This document shows, piece after piece, positions 1 to 6,901 of a stretch of DNA of 13,066 nucleotides. This DNA is from an uncultured Campylobacteraceae bacterium (GTDB taxonomy: Bacteria > Campylobacterota > Campylobacteria > Campylobacterales > Arcobacteraceae), in the NCBI GenBank assembly GCA_913057765.1, contig CAJXPH010000056.1:1-13066 (forward strand), read 5' to 3'. A model generated the notes under the pieces. That model saw only the letters and a program-made list of their open reading frames with translations. It ran no database searches and was not told the origin of the DNA. The position numbers and the translations under genes were made by a program. Numbering within the stretch: the first letter of the stretch is position 1; every line of letters begins with the position of its first letter.

Positions 1-48
1 CGAGATCCTCTCTGGTCTCGTGGGCTCGGAGATGTGTATAAGAGACAG
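1..48 (+). other. Illumina Nextera i7-side adapter with index (artefact)
   Basis: Bases 15-48 match the Nextera Read 2 transposon adapter, ending in the 19-base mosaic end AGATGTGTATAAGAGACAG (30-48). Bases 1-6 (CGAGAT) fit the 3' end of the P7 primer, and bases 7-14 (CCTCTCTG) sit exactly where the 8-base i7 index belongs; from memory this is Nextera index N708. It is far more GC-rich than everything that follows. It is untrimmed library sequence, not genome. Genomic sequence begins at 49. Confidence 0.98.
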
Positions 49-49
49 G

Positions 50-598
50 AATAATTTCTCTATTTATCAAGCAATTGAAGTTCAAATAAATACTCCTGAT
101 GATGAAAAAAATATTCTAGATTTTCTAAAAAATTGTCAGTCATCGTCTACTCTTTTAGTTTATGACTTAAATGTTTTTGGAAGAACAATCGAGACAATTT
201 TAGAGATAGTTAAATTCTTACTTTCAAATAAAATTAGAATTGTTGTTATAAAACAAAATTTAGATTTAGTTGACGATAAAGATATGTTAACTCAAATGAT
301 TTTGGGTGTAATTTCAATGACTATAGGATTAGAAAAAGAGCTAATGAGTCTAAGAACAAAAGAGGCTTTAACTGCTAAGAAGTTAAGAGGTGAAGTTTTA
401 GGAAAACCAAAAGGAACTATTCAAAAATCTAAATTTGATAAACAAAGAGACAAAATCGAAGAACTTTTATCAGTTGGTTTATCAGTTAGAAAAATTGCAA
501 AACTATTAGGATATAACAACCATATTGGTTTAAACAATTATGTTAAAAAAAGAAATATTAGACATAATTTACCTAACACTCTTGATATTGCAAGCTAA
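50..598 (+). CDS. Serine recombinase (resolvase/invertase family), 5' end missing
   Basis: This is the C-terminal part of a resolvase/invertase-type serine recombinase, which cuts and rejoins DNA at specific sites through a serine-DNA linkage. The first 183 residues that can be read are native. The N-terminal strand with the catalytic serine lies beyond the contig end. Visible parts are the LNVFGRT segment (170-190, equivalent to LDRLGRS), the long helix ending in LRTKEALTAKKLRG (350-391), a GKPKG linker and a C-terminal helix-turn-helix (about 451-569). Against gamma-delta resolvase, the positions of D67, R68 and E124 appear to be N, V and L, while R71 and R125 are kept; this alignment is by eye. 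The helix-turn-helix also appears one residue longer than usual. It could be a divergent or an inactive member. An ATG at 20 lies inside the adapter, so the apparent N-terminus MGSEMCIRDR is an artefact. Nothing is left upstream to name a target or element. Confidence 0.85.
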   Translation, partial: NNFSIYQAIEVQINTPDDEKNILDFLKNCQSSSTLLVYDLNVFGRTIETILEIVKFLLSNKIRIVVIKQNLDLVDDKDMLTQMILGVISMTIGLEKELMSLRTKEALTAKKLRGEVLGKPKGTIQKSKFDKQRDKIEELLSVGLSVRKIAKLLGYNNHIGLNNYVKKRNIRHNLPNTLDIAS

Positions 599-611
599 AA
601 CAAATCCATTT

Positions 612-641
612 ACTTTGGTTTACTTTTTGTTTAATCAAAGT
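612..641 (+). terminator. Weak hairpin after the recombinase gene, possible terminator
   Basis: ACTTTGGTT (612-620) can pair with AATCAAAGT (633-641), giving nine pairs including one G-U, with a 12-base loop. The sequence after it (TAATTTTA) is only a poor U-tract, so termination here is uncertain. Confidence 0.3.
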
Positions 642-655
642 TAATTTTACCAATT

Positions 656-661
656 TATAAT
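656..661 (+). promoter_or_regulatory. Candidate -10 box for the DUF1566/EF-hand gene
   Basis: A perfect TATAAT lies 27 bases before the ATG at 689 and would start a short leader near 668. No good -35 is seen, which is usual for vegetative promoters in Campylobacterota; the upstream stretch is T-rich. A Shine-Dalgarno AAAGGA follows at 678-683, six bases before the start. Confidence 0.5.
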
Positions 662-688
662 TGTTCAGTTCTCATATAAAGGATTAAT

Positions 689-2161
689 ATGAACAATAAA
701 ACATTTATAACATTTACTCTACTAGTTAGTATGTATACAGTTGGTTTTTCAGAAGAAAAACCAACATATATCATAGTAGATACAGGACAGAAGAATTATT
801 TTGATAATAATTCATATATAAAAAAACCAAAAAAAGGTGATAGATTTTTTGGACAAGACTCCTCCTATATAAAAAATAAACCTAGTTTTTTTGATAACAA
901 TAATGGGACAATTAAAGATAATAACACTGAACTTATCTGGCAAAGAGATTTTAGTAAAAAACTTACTTGGGATGAAGCACTTGATTATGCTAGATATTCG
1001 AACATTGGGGGCTTTAGTGACTGGCGTATTCCCACTATTAAAGAACTTTATTCATTAATTGATTTTTCTGGTAGAACTGGGAAAGGAAGACATGATATAG
1101 CTACTGTTCCTTCAGATGCAAAACCATATATAAATACTTCATATTTCGATTTTGAATATCCTGATGAAAAGAGATATATTGATGCTCAATATTGGACAAA
1201 AACTGACTATGTTAGTACAACGATGAATGGATCAAAAACTTTCTTTGGAGTAAACTTTGCTGATGGAAGAATAAAGGGTTATCCAAAGTTTAATAAAGGG
1301 AATAGAGGTTCCACAAAATTTTATTTAAAACTAGTTAGAGGTAACAAGTCTTATGGGAAAAATGATTTTGTTGATAATCATAATGGAACAATTTTTGATA
1401 ATGCAACAAAACTTACTTGGATGAAAAGTGATAGTAAAAAAGGAATGAATTGGGAAAATGCAATTTTTTACTGTGAAAATTTAAATTATGCAGGAAAAAC
1501 AAATTGGAAATTGCCAAATGCAAAAGAACTTCAAAGTATTGTTGATTATGGAAAATCACCTGATACTACTTCCAGTGCAGCAATTAGTGATATCTTTAAT
1601 GTGACTTCTATAAGAAATGAATCTTATGATAAAGATTTTCCTTTTTATTGGACAAGTACTACACATTTAGATGGAAAAAAAGTTGGTTCAAATGCAGTGT
1701 ATTTATCTTTTGGTAGAGCTTTAGGTTTTATGGAAGATAGAAAAACTAATATGAAAAATCTTTTGGATGTACATGGTGCTGGAGCGCAAAGGAGTGATCC
1801 TAAAAGTGGTTCTACTTCTAGATTTAGTCAAGGAAGAGGTCCTCAAGGTGATGTAATAAGAATAGAAAACTTTGTTAGATGTGTTAGTGATGATTTTTTT
1901 AAAATTGACCAGAGTAAAGATTTAAGAGTCCAATATAAAAATAAAAAAACAAATGAAATAAAAAAATCTTTTAATCAAGGTGAATTTAAATTAGAAAAAA
2001 GGCCTGGGCATATAACTATGTTTGATAAAAATCATGATAATAAGATTTCCTATATAGAAGCCCCAAAAAAGATGAAAGAAAATTTTAAAAAACATGATTT
2101 AAATGATGATGGCTTTATTGATAAAGATGAAGTAAGGAGTTTACCTAAACCTAGAAGATAA
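689..2161 (+). CDS. Secreted protein with two DUF1566 (Lcl-type) domains and a C-terminal EF-hand pair
   Basis: The protein (490 aa) is probably exported: a short hydrophobic N-terminus (residues 5-20) precedes a likely cleavage site near SEE (21-23). Two DUF1566/Lcl_C-like repeats follow. The first (about 68-217) runs from FFDNNNGTIKDNNTELIW through GFSDWRIPTIKELYSLID to YLKLVRG. The second (about 227-399) runs from FVDNHNGTIFDNATKLTW through TNWKLPNAKELQSIVD and FYWTSTT to FVRCV. Only the second has the cysteine pair (C262 and C398) often seen in the family. The tail carries two EF-hand loops, D446-E457 and D470-E481, each with D/N at positions 1, 3 and 5 and E at 12, so calcium binding is likely. 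DUF1566 proteins are common in Gram-negative envelopes and mostly uncharacterised; Lcl of Legionella is an adhesin. Surface binding or calcium-dependent folding is inference. The gene stands alone, convergent with the permease gene. Confidence 0.85.
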   Translation: MNNKTFITFTLLVSMYTVGFSEEKPTYIIVDTGQKNYFDNNSYIKKPKKGDRFFGQDSSYIKNKPSFFDNNNGTIKDNNTELIWQRDFSKKLTWDEALDYARYSNIGGFSDWRIPTIKELYSLIDFSGRTGKGRHDIATVPSDAKPYINTSYFDFEYPDEKRYIDAQYWTKTDYVSTTMNGSKTFFGVNFADGRIKGYPKFNKGNRGSTKFYLKLVRGNKSYGKNDFVDNHNGTIFDNATKLTWMKSDSKKGMNWENAIFYCENLNYAGKTNWKLPNAKELQSIVDYGKSPDTTSSAAISDIFNVTSIRNESYDKDFPFYWTSTTHLDGKKVGSNAVYLSFGRALGFMEDRKTNMKNLLDVHGAGAQRSDPKSGSTSRFSQGRGPQGDVIRIENFVRCVSDDFFKIDQSKDLRVQYKNKKTNEIKKSFNQGEFKLEKRPGHITMFDKNHDNKISYIEAPKKMKENFKKHDLNDDGFIDKDEVRSLPKPRR

Positions 2162-2197
2162 AAAAATGAAGAGATTATGTTCCTTCTTCATCTTTTT
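2161..2197. terminator. Bidirectional terminator between convergent genes
   Basis: ATGAAGA (2166-2172) pairs with TCTTCAT (2185-2191), extendable by a G-U pair, around a loop of about 10 bases. An A-run (2161-2166) precedes and a T-run (2193-2197) follows, so the hairpin has a U-tract when transcribed in either direction. It sits exactly between the stop of the rightward DUF1566 gene and the stop of the leftward permease gene and probably ends both. Confidence 0.65.
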
Positions 2198-2204
2198 ATA
2201 AGTA

Positions 2205-4037
2205 TCAAATATTATACAACAAAGGTAAGAGCCAAGAAAATGTAAGCCACATTATAATTGTAAGAGGAATACCTACTTTTAAAAAATCATTAAAAGTATA
2301 TCCTCCTGCTGTCATAACTAATAAATTAGTTTTATAAGCCATTGGTGTTGCATAACTCATATTTGCTCCAAAAAGAACAGCTAATACAAAAGGTTCTGGT
2401 GGAAGATTTAATTGTAATGCAATCCCAATTGCAATAGGTGTTCCAATAACTGCTGCTGCATTATTTGATACAATATTAGTTATTATTGCCATTAATAACA
2501 TCAATCCACTTAACATGACTGTTGTTGAACTTCCTTCCATGGAAGAAACAAAAATATTTGCTAAATAAGATGCTGCCCCAGTTTTTAAGAGAGCTTGTCC
2601 TAATGCTAATGAAGCAACAACTATGAGTATTACTTGAGTATTTAATGCATTAGAAGCATCTTTCCAGTTAATACAATTAGTTAAGAACATTAATAATACT
2701 CCAAAGGTAGCACTAATAGCAATTGGTAAAATTCCTAAGGCTGAAACCAGAACAATAGCAAACATAATTAAAAAGGCATAAGGTGCTTTTTCTGATTGAA
2801 TTACATCTTCTGTTGCATCAAGAACTAATAATTCTCTACTTCTTTTTAACTCAGCTATATGCTCTGTCTTACCTTGTACTAATAAAACATCTCCCTCTTT
2901 CAAAGTTATGTCAGAAATATCTTTTATTATAGTTTTAGGAGTTCTTCCTGACCTATGAAGAGCTAAACATAAAAGATTTTTTCTTGTTAAAAATCTAGTT
3001 CGAGATAAGGTAGTATTATTTAGTTTTGAACCTTGTGATATTATTACTTCCGCAATTTGTTGGTCATCTGCTTTTAGAGGATGTTCATTATCAACTGCTC
3101 CTAGGTTTGTATATAATGCAGCTTCTAGTATTGTTTCATAGCTTTTAAGATTTTCAGGTGTATCTTCAACAACAAGCATATCCTCTGCTTTTACTTTTAT
3201 ATTTTTAGTGGGAAAAATAAAAATATCACTACTACTTCTATATAATCTCGATATCTTCATCATTCCATCTGTTTTTTGTATCAGCTCTTCAATGGTAAGA
3301 TTTTCAGAAGTAGAATCTTTTACAATCATTAGTTTAGCTGAGAATATTCTAGGTGAAGTATCTGAAAAAGGTGCTTCTCTATTTGGAATAAATAGAGGAA
3401 CTATAATCCACAAGTAAAATATTGCAATAAGTGCAGCAATTGAAACAGGAAGAAAAAAGTCAAACATTCCAAAACTTTTTAATCCCATATCCACAGCAAC
3501 AGAAACCACAAGAAGATTTGTAGATGTACCAATGGTCGTACTCATTCCTCCAATTAATGTAGAAAATCCCATAGGCATTAATATTTTTGATGCAGGTGTT
3601 TTTGTACGTAATGAAACGGCAGTTAATATAGGAAGTAAAAGAATAACAATTGGAACATTATTTATAAAAGCACTTAAAATGGCACCTATTAAAAGAGTTA
3701 GAAGTAAAGAAATCTTAGGGTAAGGTATCCATAATCTAGATAGAAATCTACCAATTGGTTCTAATGCACCTGTCCTCACTAGCCCTTGTCCTGCAATCAT
3801 TAGAGCACAAACGGCAATTAAAGCTTCATGTCCAAAACCAGAAAAAAAATCAAGAGCATGCAATGTCTCATCGTTTTTGGTATATGGGAAAAGTGTGAAT
3901 CCAACAGTTAATGAGACAAGAATTATTAAACTTGATGTCTCAATAGGAAAATTCTCTCTTGTAAAAAGAAATAGAGCTATCAATGTTAGGAATATTACTC
4001 CTAGGGCATGAGAATTCAGTTCCAAAACTAAATCCAT
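2205..4037 (-). CDS. SLC13/DASS-type permease with two RCK_C (TrkA_C) domains
   Basis: This inner-membrane transporter (610 aa) belongs to the divalent anion:Na+ symporter / ArsB-NhaD superfamily. The N-terminal membrane half (about 10-215) contains the re-entrant-loop signature SAFINNVPIVILLLP (122-136) and GTSTNLLV (170-177). The second half (about 420-608) repeats it as IVSNNAAAVIGTP (522-534) and YKTNLLVM (568-575), the inverted-repeat pairing of this fold. Between them lie two cytoplasmic RCK_C/TrkA_C-like domains, about 231-300 and 320-408; the second contains the typical LKEGDVLLVQG. Bacterial and algal relatives with this layout are annotated as sulfate or other anion transporters, but the substrate cannot be read here. 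The ATG at 4037 is preceded on its strand by AAGGAGA (4044-4050), six bases away. The gene is alone on the minus strand and divergent from rplI. Confidence 0.9.
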   Translation of the reverse strand: MDLVLELNSHALGVIFLTLIALFLFTRENFPIETSSLIILVSLTVGFTLFPYTKNDETLHALDFFSGFGHEALIAVCALMIAGQGLVRTGALEPIGRFLSRLWIPYPKISLLLTLLIGAILSAFINNVPIVILLLPILTAVSLRTKTPASKILMPMGFSTLIGGMSTTIGTSTNLLVVSVAVDMGLKSFGMFDFFLPVSIAALIAIFYLWIIVPLFIPNREAPFSDTSPRIFSAKLMIVKDSTSENLTIEELIQKTDGMMKISRLYRSSSDIFIFPTKNIKVKAEDMLVVEDTPENLKSYETILEAALYTNLGAVDNEHPLKADDQQIAEVIISQGSKLNNTTLSRTRFLTRKNLLCLALHRSGRTPKTIIKDISDITLKEGDVLLVQGKTEHIAELKRSRELLVLDATEDVIQSEKAPYAFLIMFAIVLVSALGILPIAISATFGVLLMFLTNCINWKDASNALNTQVILIVVASLALGQALLKTGAASYLANIFVSSMEGSSTTVMLSGLMLLMAIITNIVSNNAAAVIGTPIAIGIALQLNLPPEPFVLAVLFGANMSYATPMAYKTNLLVMTAGGYTFNDFLKVGIPLTIIMWLTFSWLLPLLYNI

Positions 4038-4066
4038 ATAGTTTCTCCTTATAAATCATTATATTT

Positions 4067-4072
4067 ATTATA
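4067..4072 (-). promoter_or_regulatory. Candidate -10 box for the SLC13 permease
   Basis: On the minus strand a TATAAT occupies 4072-4067, 30 bases before the ATG, giving a leader of roughly 25 bases that contains the AAGGAGA ribosome site. A second TATAAT lies at 4063-4058 and a third at 4126-4121, so the exact one in use is open; the second leaves almost no room for a leader. Confidence 0.4.
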
Positions 4073-4184
4073 TCTTATTTTATTTATGAGTTAATTAGAG
4101 ATTAAATTGTTACTAGTCTCATTATATAAAAATTTAAAAAATTAATAGATTATCATCTTAATACTCACTTCAAACAACTTATAG

Positions 4185-4190
4185 TAAAAT
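4185..4190 (+). promoter_or_regulatory. Candidate -10 box for the rplI-hslVU run
   Basis: TAAAAT at 4185-4190, within TATAGTAAAAT (4180-4190), lies 29 bases before the rplI start and upstream of the GGAG ribosome site (4211-4214). No clear -35 is present. The rest of the 182-base divergent region (4038-4219) is AT-rich with no strong hairpin, repeat or RNA gene that I can see. Confidence 0.45.
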
Positions 4191-4219
4191 ATCCAACTTT
4201 TAAAAAAATTGGAGAAACT

Positions 4220-4666
4220 GTGAAAGTATTATTATTAAAAGATGTAAATGGAACTGGTAAAGCTGGTGAAGTAAAAGAAGTTAAAGATGGATATGGAAAA
4301 AATTTCCTTATTGGAAAAGGTTTAGCATTACATGCAAAAAATGATGTGTTAGCAAAATATAAAGCAGAACAAAAAAGAAAAGATGAAAAAGAAGCACAAG
4401 AAATTACTACTGCAAAAGAATTATCTGAAAAGTTAAATGCTACAAAACTAACTATTGCACATAAAATTGGTGCAAATGGACACTTAATTGGGTCTGTTAC
4501 AAATAAAGAGATTGGTGAAGCTTTAAAAGAACAATTTTCTATAGAAATTGATAAAAAGTCGATTTCATTAAAAACTAAAATAAAAGCTGAAGGTACTTTT
4601 GAAGCTGATTGTAAATTAGGTCATGGAATACATGCTACTTTATCTGTAGTAGTTATTGGAGAATAA
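4220..4666 (+). CDS. rplI: 50S ribosomal protein bL9
   Basis: bL9 (148 aa, the usual length) binds 23S rRNA at the base of the L1 stalk and helps keep reading frame during translocation. The N-terminal RNA-binding domain is very typical: MKVLLLKDVNGTGKAGEVKEVKDGYGKNFL, followed by the long charged connecting helix (about residues 42-75) and the C-terminal domain with IGANGHLIGSVTNKEI and HGIHATLSVVV. The start is GTG at 4220, with GGAG at 4211-4214; it restores exactly the expected N-terminus. It is the first gene of the long rightward run, with hslV starting only 3 bases after its stop. The pairing rplI-hslV-hslU is, from memory, also found in Helicobacter and Campylobacter. Confidence 0.97.
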   Translation: MKVLLLKDVNGTGKAGEVKEVKDGYGKNFLIGKGLALHAKNDVLAKYKAEQKRKDEKEAQEITTAKELSEKLNATKLTIAHKIGANGHLIGSVTNKEIGEALKEQFSIEIDKKSISLKTKIKAEGTFEADCKLGHGIHATLSVVVIGE

Positions 4667-4669
4667 TTA

Positions 4670-5206
4670 ATGTTTGACGCTACTACGATACTTGCCTATA
4701 AAGGGCAAGGCCATGCAGTAATTGGCGGAGATGGTCAAGTAACTTTTGGTGATACAGTTTTAAAAGGTAATGCAACAAAAATTAGAAAGCTATATAAAAA
4801 TCAGATTCTTTCTGGTTTTGCAGGGAGTACTGCTGATGCATTTAATCTTTATGATATGTTTGAAGGTCATTTAGAAACTACAAAAGGTGATTTGTTAAAA
4901 GCTGTTATTTCATTTTCAAAAGAGTGGAGAAAAGATAAAGTTCTTAGACGACTTGAAGCAATGATGATTGTTTTAAATAAAGATCATATCTTTATTTTAT
5001 CGGGAAATGGTGATGTTGTTGAACCTGAAGATGGAAGTATCGCTTCTATTGGTTCAGGTGGAAATTTTGCAATTTCTGCTGCACGAGCACTGGCTAAACA
5101 TTCAGATTTAAAACCTGTTGATTTAGTAAAAGAATCACTTATGATTGCCGGTGAACTTTGTATTTATACAAATCAAAATATTAAAATATTAGAGTTAGAG
5201 GATTAA
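4670..5206 (+). CDS. hslV: ATP-dependent protease subunit HslV (ClpQ)
   Basis: HslV forms the double-hexamer proteolytic core of the HslUV protease in the cytoplasm, using an N-terminal threonine as nucleophile. The sequence shows TTILAYKG, the GGDGQVTFGDTVLKGNATKIRKL block, SGFAGSTADAF, EWRKDKVLRRLEAMM and IGSGGNFAISAARAL, all typical of the family. At 178 aa it is of normal length. The catalytic Thr is residue 5, preceded by MFDA, so more than the initiator Met must be removed; H. pylori HslV has a similar MFEA leader as I recall it. The ATG at 4670 has GGAGA at 4658-4662 inside the end of rplI. hslU follows after 7 bases, and the two products act as one machine. Confidence 0.96.
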   Translation: MFDATTILAYKGQGHAVIGGDGQVTFGDTVLKGNATKIRKLYKNQILSGFAGSTADAFNLYDMFEGHLETTKGDLLKAVISFSKEWRKDKVLRRLEAMMIVLNKDHIFILSGNGDVVEPEDGSIASIGSGGNFAISAARALAKHSDLKPVDLVKESLMIAGELCIYTNQNIKILELED

Positions 5207-5213
5207 TAAACTT

Positions 5214-6542
5214 ATGGATATGACACCTAAGCAGATTGTTAAATATTTAGATGATTATATTATTGGGCAAGATAATGCAAAGAAAACAATTGCCCTTGCT
5301 TTAAGAAATAGATATAGAAGAATGAATGTAGAACCAGAACTTCGTGAAGAAATTATGCCAAAAAATATTTTGATGATTGGTAGTACAGGAGTTGGTAAAA
5401 CTGAAATTGCAAGAAGACTTGCAAAGATGATGGGTTTACCTTTTATAAAAGTTGAAGCTTCAAAATTTACAGAAGTTGGATATGTTGGACGAGATGTAGA
5501 ATCTATGGTTAGAGATTTAGTTTTTGAATCAATTAGATTAGTTACTAAAGAATATGAAAGTAAAATCAAAGATAAACTTCATGAAGAGATAAATAAATTA
5601 ATTATCGAAAAATTACTTCCTCCTTTACCTGAAGGGGCAACGGATAGTGCTAGAGAATCTTTTATTAAGACTTACAATAAAATGGAAGAGAAACTTTTAA
5701 GTGGTGAGTTAGATGATAGAAAAATTGAACTTGAAATTCCTAAAAAAGCTCATGTTGAATTATTAGACTCTTCAATGCCAATGGATATGTCTTCTATGCA
5801 AGAAAGCCTTAACAAAATGCTTGGTGGACTTAATAAAGATAAGATAAAAAAAGAAGTAACAATTAAAGATGCACGAGTACTTTTAAAAGAGGTTGCAAGT
5901 GATAAACTTCTTGATCAAGAAGCCATTAAAATTGAAGCACTTAAAAGAACAGAAAATGGTGGTATAATATTTTTAGATGAAATAGATAAAATTGCAACTG
6001 GATCAAAAAATCAAAATCAAGACCCATCAAAAGAGGGTGTACAAAGAGATTTACTTCCAATTGTAGAAGGAAGTTCAGTTCATACAAAATTTGGGCAAAT
6101 TAAAACTGACCATATTTTATTTATAGCAGCAGGAGCATTTCATGTTTCTAAGCCTTCAGATTTACTTCCAGAGCTTCAAGGAAGATTTCCTTTAAGAGTT
6201 GAACTTGATAATTTGGATGAAGATGCTTTATATAAAATTTTAACGAATACAAAGAATTCTTTACTTAGACAATATAAAGCTTTATTAGCTGTTGAAAATG
6301 TTGAATTAGAATTTGATGATGAAGCTATTCACGCTTTTGCAAAATATTCAGTTACTGCAAATGAAAAGACAGAGGATATTGGAGCTAGAAGACTTCATAC
6401 TGTTATTGAAAAAGTAATTGAAGATATATCTTATGAAGCAGATGAAAAGAGTGGTGAGAAAATTATTATCACAAGTGAACTAGTAAAAGAAAAGTTAGAT
6501 GATATTATAGATGATGAAGATACCGCAAGATATATCTTGTAG
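5214..6542 (+). CDS. hslU: HslU (ClpY), ATPase subunit of the HslUV protease
   Basis: HslU is the AAA+ unfoldase that feeds substrates into HslV. Visible features are the N-terminal TPKQIVKYLDDYIIGQD block, Walker A GSTGVGKT (56-63), the pore loop GYVGRD (89-94), the inserted I-domain (about 105-240), Walker B IIFLDEID (251-258), LQGRFPLRVEL around the arginine finger (about 321-331), sensor-2 GARRLHTVIEKV near 391, and the C-terminal tail ARYIL, which docks into HslV pockets. Length (442 aa) is normal. The ATG at 5214 is chosen over the one at 5220 because AGAGGA at 5197-5202 is 11 bases away rather than 17. It is transcribed with hslV. Confidence 0.96.
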   Translation: MDMTPKQIVKYLDDYIIGQDNAKKTIALALRNRYRRMNVEPELREEIMPKNILMIGSTGVGKTEIARRLAKMMGLPFIKVEASKFTEVGYVGRDVESMVRDLVFESIRLVTKEYESKIKDKLHEEINKLIIEKLLPPLPEGATDSARESFIKTYNKMEEKLLSGELDDRKIELEIPKKAHVELLDSSMPMDMSSMQESLNKMLGGLNKDKIKKEVTIKDARVLLKEVASDKLLDQEAIKIEALKRTENGGIIFLDEIDKIATGSKNQNQDPSKEGVQRDLLPIVEGSSVHTKFGQIKTDHILFIAAGAFHVSKPSDLLPELQGRFPLRVELDNLDEDALYKILTNTKNSLLRQYKALLAVENVELEFDDEAIHAFAKYSVTANEKTEDIGARRLHTVIEKVIEDISYEADEKSGEKIIITSELVKEKLDDIIDDEDTARYIL

Positions 6543-6562
6543 TATTTTAATTATTTTTTTGA

Positions 6563-6568
6563 TAGAAT
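6563..6568 (+). promoter_or_regulatory. Possible internal -10 box before the 101-residue gene
   Basis: TAGAAT at 6563-6568 follows a T-run (6554-6560) in the 53-base gap after hslU, the largest gap in the rightward run. A promoter here would separate expression of the downstream genes from rplI-hslVU. Ribosome site GGGAG follows at 6585-6589. This is suggestive only. Confidence 0.25.
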
Positions 6569-6595
6569 TAATAAATTACCAATTGGGAGTAGTAT

Positions 6596-6901
6596 ATGAA
6601 AATAGTAACTTTTAATGAATTCGATGAATCTTTAATTGATGACAAACATGATGTTGAACATTATCATAGTGGTTCTGATGGAGATGCGGTTGTTGCAATA
6701 ATTGATATTAATACAATTTTTGATTTTGAAGAAAATAAATCAAATGCATGTGAAGATAAGTTTGTTTCATTAGCAATAATTGAAGACGATAGTGATTATG
6801 AAGCCTTTAAAAACTTTGGAATTGATGCATGGATTAAAGCAGATGACTTAGGTGAAATTAATGCTTTATTAAATTTAATTGAAAAAAGGTCTTTCTCATA
6901 A
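6596..6901 (+). CDS. Small acidic protein of unknown function, possibly a reduced receiver-like fold
   Basis: I do not recognise this 101-residue protein. It has no signal peptide, membrane segment or cysteine pair and is strongly acidic. Its second half reads like the end of a response-regulator receiver domain: VVAIIDIN (32-39, Asp37 where the phosphoacceptor would be), a strand VSLAIIE (57-63), helix DYEAFKNFG (67-75), strand AWIKA with Lys81 (78-82), then DLGEINALLNLIEKR (84-98). The acidic pair that normally follows the first strand is not obvious, so phosphorylation is doubtful. The resemblance is inferred from pattern, not from a search. GGGAG at 6585-6589 supports the ATG at 6596. Its stop TAA overlaps the apparent start of tatD by 4 bases (ATAA), so the two are probably translationally coupled. 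Confidence 0.8.
   Translation: MKIVTFNEFDESLIDDKHDVEHYHSGSDGDAVVAIIDINTIFDFEENKSNACEDKFVSLAIIEDDSDYEAFKNFGIDAWIKADDLGEINALLNLIEKRSFS

Noticed and set aside
20..49. ATG at 20 as the start of a complete recombinase
   Set aside because: It lies within the Nextera adapter; the ten residues MGSEMCIRDR are an adapter translation.
49..2204. A defence system or complete mobile element around the recombinase
   Set aside because: No attachment site, terminal repeat, toxin-antitoxin pair, nuclease or other cargo is visible, and the upstream half is missing.
3208..3723. Rightward open frames inside the permease gene (3208-3417 and 3532-3723)
   Set aside because: They are antisense to a well-supported transporter, have no family resemblance and no convincing ribosome sites.
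5220..5222. Second ATG as the hslU start
   Set aside because: The ribosome site at 5197-5202 is better spaced to the ATG at 5214.
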